Below are positions 7,710 to 12,774 of a stretch of DNA of 12,774 bases, in pieces; the stretch's first letter is position 1, and every line of letters begins with the position of its first letter. Below the pieces are notes generated by a model. It was given only the letters and a program-made list of their open reading frames with translations, was not told the origin of the DNA and searched no databases. The DNA comes from Alphaproteobacteria bacterium (lineage in GTDB: Bacteria > Pseudomonadota > Alphaproteobacteria > RF32 > CAG-239). Both the position numbers and the translations under genes were made by a program. The stretch lies in assembly GCA_017650255.1 (NCBI GenBank), contig JAGCFG010000032.1:1-12774 (forward strand), written 5' to 3'.

Positions 7710-8501
7710 CTATTTGGTAAAAATCATGCCGGTAATTATGTAGTTGCAGATAAGGATTAGGATAGATGAGGCAACAACGGCATTGGTAGTAGCGTTTCCA
7801 ACACCCTGTGCGCCTCCTTTTGATTTGTAACCGTTATAACAGCCCATCAATGCAATTATAAAGCCAAAAAAGGCTCCTTTAACCAAACCGGTGATTATAT
7901 CTATGCTTTGAAGTTCATTTATTGTAGCATTTATGTAATTTGCTGCGTTGTAGTCGAGTTGGTAGATGGCTACGGTGTAGCCACCGAAAATGCCGATTAC
8001 ATCACCGACCAAAACCAACAGTGGCAAAACCAATATTCCAGCTAGCAAGCGCGGGGTAACCAAATATTTAAAAGGATTGGTAGACAACGTTGAAAGAGCA
8101 TCTATTTGTTCGGTAACACGCATCGTGCCAATTTCTGCGGCCATAGCGGCACCAATACGTCCGGCAACCATTAAACCGGAAAAAACCGGTGCAAGTTCAC
8201 GGGTTACGGCAATTAGGACAACTGTTGCTACAGCACTTTCAGCACCATAGCTGGAAAAGCCAGCATTGGTTTGCAGAGCGATTACCATTCCGGCAAATAC
8301 TGTTGTCAAAGCAACTACCGGCAGAGAATAAAAGCCGATGTCTATCATTTGTTTGAATAAATTTTTGAGATAGAAAGGCGGTGTTATGCAATTGTACAAG
8401 GATTGTGCTATAAACAGCGATAATTCACCAAGTCGTTTGATAAAATTGGCCAGAGGGCGGCCAAGAGCCTGTAAAAAGTTTGTTATCTGCTTCTTAAACA
8501 T
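7710..8501 (-). CDS. mlaE: ABC transporter permease, MlaE type
   Basis: This 263-residue MlaE-family permease is the inner-membrane part of the phospholipid transport complex. The family signature is RELAPV (101-106) followed by GRIGAAMAAEIGTM (114-127) and RVTEQIDAL (128-136). Multiple hydrophobic segments lie at about 58-78, 90-116, 150-178, 205-222 and 241-260. An amphipathic N-terminal stretch (1-45) fits the interfacial helices of MlaE. Length is normal. The gene is 36 bp downstream of hprK and 12 bp upstream of mlaF. Its ribosome binding site is moderate (AAGGGAA, about 8 nt before the ATG). Confidence 0.93.
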   Translation of the reverse strand: MFKKQITNFLQALGRPLANFIKRLGELSLFIAQSLYNCITPPFYLKNLFKQMIDIGFYSLPVVALTTVFAGMVIALQTNAGFSSYGAESAVATVVLIAVTRELAPVFSGLMVAGRIGAAMAAEIGTMRVTEQIDALSTLSTNPFKYLVTPRLLAGILVLPLLVLVGDVIGIFGGYTVAIYQLDYNAANYINATINELQSIDIITGLVKGAFFGFIIALMGCYNGYKSKGGAQGVGNATTNAVVASSILILICNYIITGMIFTK

Positions 8502-8537
8502 TCGGTTGTTCCCTTTTATTGTTTTTACAATGATAAT

Positions 8538-9026
8538 TTAATCACTTTTAAAAGGCAAGATATTCTCTGTTTTTTGATAACAGATTGCTGCTATAATTTT
8601 TTCGGGAGCAGAAACCTCAAACGGATATATTTTTATGGATGGGATTTGAATGTTTAAAATTTCCATTGTTCTATTTTCCGGAAGTCGGGTAATTTTTTCA
8701 AGAGAATCGACCAGTTCAACAACGAGAGATATTGTTGCTTTTTCCTTATGAGGGATTTTACAAATACCTACTCCCCTAACCTCAAGCAAACCTTTAATAT
8801 TTTTAGGACAAGAGGCTTTTAAAACACCGTTCTGAACTTGTATTAAAGTTCTGTCATCAGCAATAAGAACAGCGTTATGATTGCAGATTAAACGAAGAGA
8901 TATATCAGATTTTCCACTTCCTGAAGGACCTAAAATTAATATTCCTTTGCCCAAAAGACTTATCGTGTTTGCATGTATGTTTTCAGATTTCAAAACTTTG
9001 TAACCTCTTTTGTTTTTGACTGTCAT
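8538..9026 (-). CDS. hprK: HPr kinase/phosphorylase, short alphaproteobacterial form
   Basis: This 162-residue protein has only the catalytic half of HprK, as is usual in alphaproteobacteria, where it phosphorylates a serine of HPr in the nitrogen-type PTS. Motifs are IHANTISLLGKGILILG leading into Walker A GPSGSGKS (33-40), LIADD (54-58), LLEVRGVGI (80-88), the family signature block, and RLPE (114-117). The ATG at 9026 has a weak AGAGAG upstream and overlaps tsaE by 44 bp. A TTG at 8991-8993 with AGAGG 10 nt upstream would give 151 residues and a more usual N-terminus, overlapping tsaE by 11 bp. None of the usual alphaproteobacterial neighbours (a two-component sensor/regulator pair, EIIA-Man, HPr) is in the window. 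Confidence 0.9.
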   Translation of the reverse strand: MTVKNKRGYKVLKSENIHANTISLLGKGILILGPSGSGKSDISLRLICNHNAVLIADDRTLIQVQNGVLKASCPKNIKGLLEVRGVGICKIPHKEKATISLVVELVDSLEKITRLPENRTMEILNIQIPSIKIYPFEVSAPEKIIAAICYQKTENILPFKSD

Positions 9027-9432
9027 TGCTCTCTATTGTTATTTTTCGTCCTTGTTCGTAGGATAAAATTTTTACAATAAATGCTTTTTTGGGTATATAA
9101 TTTCCCATTTTTTCCGGCCACTCTATCAAACTTACACCGTCATACATTGCCTCTTCCATCCCTATCTCAAAAATTTCTTCCGGCGATTTCAAACGGTAAA
9201 GGTCAAAGTGGTATATTTCAAAATTTTGTGAACTATATGTTTGCAAAAGGGTAAAAGTCGGGCTTGGAACTTCTTTGGCATTTGTTAATTTTTGAATGAA
9301 TGCTCGGCAAAATACCGTTTTTCCCATACCAAGTGTACCATAAAGAGCAAATACATCACCTTTTAGGGCAAAATCAGCTATTTTTTGCCCTAAAATTATG
9401 GTATCTTGCTCGGTCTTACAGATAAATTCCAT
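8983..9432 (-). CDS. tsaE: tRNA threonylcarbamoyladenosine biosynthesis ATPase TsaE
   Basis: This 149-residue TsaE works with TsaD and TsaB to make the t6A modification at position 37 of ANN-decoding tRNAs. Motifs are Walker A GTLGMGKT (32-39), PSPTF (56-60), YHFDLYRL (74-81) and LIEWPEKMG (102-110), in the usual order and spacing. The P-loop differs from the common GDLGAGKT form: Asp is replaced by Thr33 and Ala by Met36. The last 15 or so residues extend beyond the usual end at GRKITIE and are encoded within the overlap with hprK. The start lies 12 bp after the stop of the SNase-like gene. Confidence 0.93.
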   Translation of the reverse strand: MEFICKTEQDTIILGQKIADFALKGDVFALYGTLGMGKTVFCRAFIQKLTNAKEVPSPTFTLLQTYSSQNFEIYHFDLYRLKSPEEIFEIGMEEAMYDGVSLIEWPEKMGNYIPKKAFIVKILSYEQGRKITIESNDSQKQKRLQSFEI

Positions 9433-9444
9433 GTCCTTACCCTG

Positions 9445-10083
9445 TTATAAATAATCCCAAAGTCTTTTTTTATTTACCTTTTTGATTATTTTTATTTTCG
9501 GCTTTTGAGCCTGAATAGCTTCCCAATCCCACGGCTTATAAAATTTGCCTTGCCACATTCCGCTATGATTTTTTTGGGCTTCTTGCTCATATGGAACATA
9601 TACATCAATGTTAGGCAGAGGAACAGCCCAGCCTACCATTACTAAAGCTGCACCAAGATCATATTGACCGTATGAACAAGTTGCTAACATATTGTTTTTT
9701 TTGTCTTGTTTTAGAATGTGACATTCTATTTCATTGCTGAGTATCCAGTTTTGCAACCACCTTGCAGCCTGTTTGCCGCAAGCATAGGCATGACCACGAG
9801 CGTCAGAGCAACTTTGTTGTTTTGAAGGGGCGTCAATACCATAAAGATGAATTACATGGTTGCGAATTAGTAGCGTATCACCGCTGATTACTTTTGCGGA
9901 ACCATACAACGCAGGGTAGTCGTAAGGATTTATAGCAGGTTCTATGACTTTTTTTGTATTATTGCTATAATTCATTATTTTATCTAAAAAATTCTCTTTC
10001 TTTTCAGGAATATCTTCTCTTTCAATTAATTCCTTTTGTTCCGTTTGTTCTTCTTTGATATCCTCTGTTGTTTGTTCTTCCAA
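9445..10083 (-). CDS. SNase-like (thermonuclease fold) protein, probably catalytically altered
   Basis: As drawn from a TTG at 10083, this is a 212-residue protein with an acidic low-complexity N-terminus (1-50) and a staphylococcal-nuclease-like OB-fold domain (about 60-185). Anchors are AKVISGDTLLI (63-73), HLYGIDAPS (79-87), ACGKQAARWL (101-110), the DLGAALVMVGWA strand-helix (142-153) and HSGMWQGKFYKPWDW (173-187). Asp70 and Asp84 correspond to metal ligands D21 and D40 of the staphylococcal enzyme, but R35, E43 and R87 are His79, Ser87 and Asn131, so ordinary nuclease activity is doubtful. The four cysteines (92, 102, 121, 136) could form disulfides if exported. The start is weakly supported: no Shine-Dalgarno sequence, and the frame stays open for 43 more codons to the TAA of the upstream membrane ORF. 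The true product may be longer or fused. Confidence 0.72.
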   Translation of the reverse strand: MEEQTTEDIKEEQTEQKELIEREDIPEKKENFLDKIMNYSNNTKKVIEPAINPYDYPALYGSAKVISGDTLLIRNHVIHLYGIDAPSKQQSCSDARGHAYACGKQAARWLQNWILSNEIECHILKQDKKNNMLATCSYGQYDLGAALVMVGWAVPLPNIDVYVPYEQEAQKNHSGMWQGKFYKPWDWEAIQAQKPKIKIIKKVNKKRLWDYL

Positions 10084-10212
10084 ATTTTCTTCAATGTATA
10101 ATTCTTCTACGTCGTTTTCTTCATTTTCCGGAGAAGTAACAGAAATATCATTGAAATTTTCACTAATTGTTTCTTGAGTTGTGTTTTGAAGAGGTGCTTT
10201 GTCTTTGATTTT
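10084..10212 (-). other. In-frame acidic linker joining the membrane ORF to the SNase-like ORF
   Basis: These 43 codons are open in the frame of both flanking ORFs and contain no ATG, GTG or TTG. They encode a Glu/Asp/Asn-rich stretch (starting KIKDKAPLQ, then alternating Glu-rich runs) with the same character as the first 30 residues of the SNase-like protein. They begin right after the TAA at 10213-10215. They look like coding sequence, suggesting one longer gene interrupted by a single stop, a non-standard start, or recoding. Confidence 0.6.
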
Positions 10213-10512
10213 TTAGCTATTAGCACCAAAGAATTGTTGCAAATTCGGGACAACTTCTTTTATTCCGTCATTCAAGGTGCCTAGAGTATATAGAATAAAA
10301 AAGATTACACCACAAACAATAATCAACGAGGGAAGGCAGCCCATTGCTTTGAAAATAAGCTTGAAAAAAATATAGATTATTATCAATCCAAGCAAAAGGA
10401 CAAGCAAATTTCCACCTTGTGCAAGGATTATATTTGCTTGTCCGTCAATATTTCCGGCAACATACAAAGCCAATATGATTATAACTAATATTAATTTCTT
10501 AAACAACCCCAT
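10213..10512 (-). CDS. Small three-helix membrane protein, possibly the 5' part of a split gene
   Basis: This 99-residue protein has no recognised family. It has a KK-containing N-terminus and hydrophobic segments at about 5-20, 34-54 and 58-80. The loop after the second helix is basic (KLIFKAMG) and the loop after the first is uncharged to acidic. By the positive-inside rule the N-terminus is cytoplasmic and the C-terminus (NDGIKEVVPN onward) periplasmic. The ATG has an AGGA about 8 nt upstream. The stop is followed in frame by an acidic linker and the SNase-like domain, so this ORF may be the membrane anchor of a larger periplasmic protein. It lies 75 bp downstream of the FTR-like gene. It could also be a real stand-alone protein. 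Confidence 0.65.
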   Translation of the reverse strand: MGLFKKLILVIIILALYVAGNIDGQANIILAQGGNLLVLLLGLIIIYIFFKLIFKAMGCLPSLIIVCGVIFFILYTLGTLNDGIKEVVPNLQQFFGANS

Positions 10513-10587
10513 CGGATTTTTCCTTGTTAAGTTATATCTGTTGAGTTGTTATTTTATATGATGATTGTAAATATATCGTTACTTTTT

Positions 10588-10818
10588 TTATTTGGCTTTG
10601 CGATAACAACGGCAATGGCATATTCCGTCTCTTTCGATGTCGCTTCTGCACAGTTCAGATATGCAATATCTGTTGTCGTTGTTGCCATCACAAGGGCATC
10701 TTTGCCATTCGGCTTCGCCAAACATCATATTTTTTGCACGAGCAATTTTTTCGATGTTTTCGGTTGCTTCATACCCGGCTTCTTTGCAGTTGTTAATCAT
10801 TTTTTCCAGTATACTCAT
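10588..10818 (-). CDS. Small cysteine-rich protein resembling the ferredoxin:thioredoxin reductase catalytic subunit
   Basis: This 76-residue protein has a short helical N-terminus (1-33) and a C-terminal cysteine cluster: RCPCD (40-44), YCISELC (51-57), then DIERDGICHCRCY (60-72). The CPC, paired Cys, CHC order with about ten residues before CHC resembles the catalytic subunit of ferredoxin:thioredoxin reductase, where these cysteines hold a [4Fe-4S] cluster and a redox-active disulfide. The middle pair is C-x4-C instead of the usual CPC, and Cys11 and Cys71 are extra. A [4Fe-4S] redox role is inferred from this; the partner is unknown. AAGGAC lies 7 nt before the ATG. The gene starts 27 bp after the parB stop and is probably cotranscribed with it. 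It could instead be a different small metal-binding protein. Confidence 0.62.
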   Translation of the reverse strand: MSILEKMINNCKEAGYEATENIEKIARAKNMMFGEAEWQRCPCDGNNDNRYCISELCRSDIERDGICHCRCYRKAK

Positions 10819-10845
10819 TTTTTTAGTCCTTTAGTCAACGTTAGT

Positions 10846-11730
10846 TTATTTACGCAATATGTCCAGAATTTTATCAAGCTCTGACAAATCAGAATAGGCC
10901 AAAACAACTTTTCCGCCACCTTTTTGGTCTGTTGAGATTTTTACTTTTAGGCCAAGGTGCTGTTTGATGTTTTTTTCAATATCGGTTATGTCTTGGCTTT
11001 TTGTCTTTTTGATTTTCGGGGTTGTGTCTTTTGCTTGTTGAACAAGTTCTTCAACCTGACGAACATTAAGACCTTTTTTGATAATTTTTTCTGCAATTTC
11101 TTCAGCGTTTTCAAGACCGATTAAAGGACGAACATGTCCTGCTGTCAAGATATTTTCTCTGACCATTTGTTGCACAGACTGAGGAAGAGAAAGTAAACGC
11201 AGAGTGTTTGCGATATAACTCCTTGATTTTCCTATAACTTGTGATAGGCTTTCTTGTGTATGTGAGAAAGATTTTATCAAGTGATTCAAGCTTTCTGCTT
11301 CTTCTATCGGAGAAAGATTTTCTCTTTGGATGTTTTCTATCAAGGCAACTTCCAGAACTTCTTTATCTGACATTTCCTTTATCATAACAGGAACTTCTTT
11401 TAGTCCTGCTTTGAGCGCAGCTCTGTAACGGCGTTCACCTGCTATGATTTCATACTTTCCGTTCATTTTTTGACGAACCAATAACGGCTGGAGAATTCCT
11501 TTTTCTTTTATTGAAAGCGAAAGTGTTTCCAGAGCATCTTCGTCAAAATCCATTCTCGGTTGGAAAGGTGATGCTGTGAGCGAATCTATTGATATTTTTT
11601 GTACTGAATTTGTGTTGTCCAAGTCAAGCGATGCAGTCAAATCGTCCAACACAAAATCTTTGTCTCCAAGTATGGCTTCGAGACCTTTTCCCAAACTGTT
11701 TCTTTTGTTGTTATTATTGTCTTCTAACAT
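10846..11730 (-). CDS. parB: Chromosome partitioning protein ParB
   Basis: This 294-residue ParB binds parS sites near the origin and spreads along DNA as a CTP-gated clamp. Order of parts: an N-terminal ParA-stimulating segment with LGKGLEAIL (13-21), the ParB/Srx domain from about 45 with SPFQPR (54-59), the CTP-binding GERRYRA (98-104), ENIQREN (132-138), a helix-turn-helix at about 156-178 that recognises parS, and a C-terminal dimerisation region (about 248-294). Length and motifs are those of a chromosomal ParB. Its start overlaps the end of parA by 7 bp, and an AAGGA lies 9 nt upstream. I found no parS-like palindrome in the window. Confidence 0.97.
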   Translation of the reverse strand: MLEDNNNNKRNSLGKGLEAILGDKDFVLDDLTASLDLDNTNSVQKISIDSLTASPFQPRMDFDEDALETLSLSIKEKGILQPLLVRQKMNGKYEIIAGERRYRAALKAGLKEVPVMIKEMSDKEVLEVALIENIQRENLSPIEEAESLNHLIKSFSHTQESLSQVIGKSRSYIANTLRLLSLPQSVQQMVRENILTAGHVRPLIGLENAEEIAEKIIKKGLNVRQVEELVQQAKDTTPKIKKTKSQDITDIEKNIKQHLGLKVKISTDQKGGGKVVLAYSDLSELDKILDILRK

Positions 11731-12503
11731 GCTAACATATCCTTTTCTCTTTTTAACATTTCTCCGGCCAAACTAATATATGCTTGAGAGCCTTGGCATT
11801 TGTGATCGTATAACAAAACAGGTTTTCCGTGAGATGGGGCTTCGGAAACGCGAACATTTCTCGGAATTACTGTTTCATAAACTTTTTTGCCGAAAAAGTT
11901 ACGAACGTCATCTTCTACCATTTGGCTTAGATTGTTTCTTCCGTCATACATGGTGAGTACAACCCCTTGCAATTCTAATTTGGGATTAAAGTGTCTTTTG
12001 ATTATGTTAATATTTCTGATCAAATCAGAAATGCCTTCCAGAGCCAAATATTCACACTGCAAAGGGACAACAACTGCGTCTGCAGCTACAAGAGCATTAA
12101 CGGTTATTAGGCTCAGAGAAGGTGGGCAATCTATTAAAACATAGTCATAGTTGTCTACAGATTTTTGAAGCGCTAACTTCAATGCAAATTCTCTATGGTT
12201 CTTGTTTATTAATTCAATTTCGGCACCAGCTAAGTCTGCTGAAGAAGGAATTATCGAGAGATTTGGAACCTCCGTCCACATTACAGCTTTGCTTAAACTA
12301 CATTCTCCCATAATTAAATTATATGAGGAAGTTTCAAGGTTTTCTTTGTTTACGCCGAAAGATGTAGAAGCGTTGGATTGCGGGTCCAAGTCTATTACAA
12401 GAACTTTTTTTCCGGCGGCGGCCATTGCGGTTGCAACATTTACCGTTGTAGTTGTTTTGCCAACACCGCCTTTGCGATTGGCAACAGCAATTATTCTTGG
12501 CAT
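11724..12503 (-). CDS. parA: Chromosome partitioning ATPase ParA (Soj type)
   Basis: This 259-residue deviant Walker ATPase drives segregation of ParB-parS complexes over the nucleoid. Visible motifs are the deviant Walker A KGGVGKTT (11-18) with the signature lysine, Walker A' DLDPQ (38-42), Walker B LIDCPPS (123-129) and the C-terminal RVSEAPSHGKP (218-228) typical of chromosomal ParA. There is no N-terminal DNA-binding extension, so it is the chromosomal Soj-like form and not the plasmid P1 type. A GGAG lies 6 nt before the ATG. The start overlaps the end of rsmG by 13 bp, the conserved alphaproteobacterial rsmG-parA-parB order that usually sits close to the replication origin. Confidence 0.97.
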   Translation of the reverse strand: MPRIIAVANRKGGVGKTTTTVNVATAMAAAGKKVLVIDLDPQSNASTSFGVNKENLETSSYNLIMGECSLSKAVMWTEVPNLSIIPSSADLAGAEIELINKNHREFALKLALQKSVDNYDYVLIDCPPSLSLITVNALVAADAVVVPLQCEYLALEGISDLIRNINIIKRHFNPKLELQGVVLTMYDGRNNLSQMVEDDVRNFFGKKVYETVIPRNVRVSEAPSHGKPVLLYDHKCQGSQAYISLAGEMLKREKDMLAC

Positions 12504-12774
12504 TTTGATCTCCCTTTTTTAGTAAGATTGCTGATAATTAATATTTTTCCTTCCTCTGATGTCGTGCTTTGAATAACATCAAGAGAAAATTTCCAAAATT
12601 TTTTTGCTTCATCTATTTCTTTTTGATAATTTGCACCTTTAGGAAAAATGCAAATTCCGTTTTTGTTGAGAAGGTTATCGGCATAAGTAAGTAACCCTTG
12701 AAGCGCTGTTACTGCTCTTGAAGTAACAACATCGAATTTTTTATTTTTTATCAATTCGGCTCTGCCGTTTATTA
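12491..12774 (-). CDS. rsmG: 16S rRNA (guanine(527)-N(7))-methyltransferase RsmG, C-terminal part
   Basis: Only about 94 C-terminal residues are in the window; the frame stays open to the window edge, so the gene starts beyond base 12774. It reads NGRAEL, then KFDVVTSRAV, LLTYADNLLNKNG and CIFPKGANYQKEI, ending in the WKFSLD strand and a basic tail. This matches the end of RsmG (GidB), which makes m7G527 in 16S rRNA using SAM; loss in other bacteria gives low-level streptomycin resistance. A TTG at 12754 is internal and is not the true start. Overlap with parA is 13 bp. Confidence 0.93.
   Translation of the reverse strand, partial: INGRAELIKNKKFDVVTSRAVTALQGLLTYADNLLNKNGICIFPKGANYQKEIDEAKKFWKFSLDVIQSTTSEEGKILIISNLTKKGRSKCQE

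Noticed and set aside
9973..9975. ATG at 9975 as the true start of the SNase-like gene
   Set aside because: No ribosome binding site at a usable distance. The sequence upstream of it is coding-like, so an internal methionine is more likely, though it cannot be fully excluded.
10546..10884. Plus-strand 112-residue hydrophobic ORF
   Set aside because: It starts with TTG without a ribosome binding site and lies antisense to the cysteine-rich gene and the end of parB. The minus-strand ORF has a good ribosome binding site and ordered cysteine motifs.
10846..12774. parS site near parA-parB
   Set aside because: No sequence close to the TGTTTCACGTGAAACA palindrome was seen by eye; the best partial runs (TGTTTC at about 11526 and 11873) lack the second half.
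1..12774. tRNA, rRNA, CRISPR array, insertion sequence or phage genes
   Set aside because: No cloverleaf-like gene, regularly spaced repeats, terminal inverted repeats or transposase/integrase motifs were found in the small intergenic spaces or ORFs.

Overview
The window is AT-rich, gene-dense DNA from an alphaproteobacterium. Evidence for this is an ELM1-family gene, a short HPr kinase lacking the N-terminal domain, the cmk-rpsA and radA-cvpA pairs, and the rsmG-parA-parB cluster. The low GC and a probable rhodoquinone gene (rquA) suggest an anaerobic or host-associated lineage, perhaps one of the uncultured gut alphaproteobacteria. That placement is inference.

Layout. (1) 1-750, plus strand: 3' part of an ELM1-family gene, converging with the next unit. 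(2) 742-2188, minus strand: two-gene unit rsmE then rquA. (3) 2294-4760, plus strand: cmk then rpsA, separated by a hairpin terminator and a candidate rpsA promoter, and closed by a strong terminator at 4783-4811. (4) 4843-12774, minus strand: one long, tightly packed run of twelve genes. In transcription order these are rsmG (partial), parA, parB, an FTR-like cysteine protein, a small membrane protein, an SNase-like protein, tsaE, hprK, mlaE, mlaF, radA and cvpA. Most junctions overlap or are under 40 bp, so this is probably one operon or a few overlapping ones.

Functions. The long run combines chromosome segregation (ParA/ParB), rRNA and tRNA modification (RsmG, TsaE), PTS-type regulation (HprK), outer-membrane lipid asymmetry (MlaE/MlaF), recombination repair (RadA) and an inner-membrane CvpA protein. 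The other units cover rRNA methylation (RsmE), quinone remodelling (RquA), pyrimidine nucleotide supply (Cmk) and translation initiation (S1).

The least ordinary parts are rquA and the parB-tsaE interval (9445-10818). That interval holds a mini FTR-like Fe-S protein, a three-helix membrane ORF, and an SNase-fold protein lacking the classic catalytic residues. The last two are in one reading frame, separated only by a single TAA and a 43-codon open acidic linker with no start codon. No complete new defence or mobile system is visible, and I saw no RNA genes, CRISPR array, insertion sequence or parS site.
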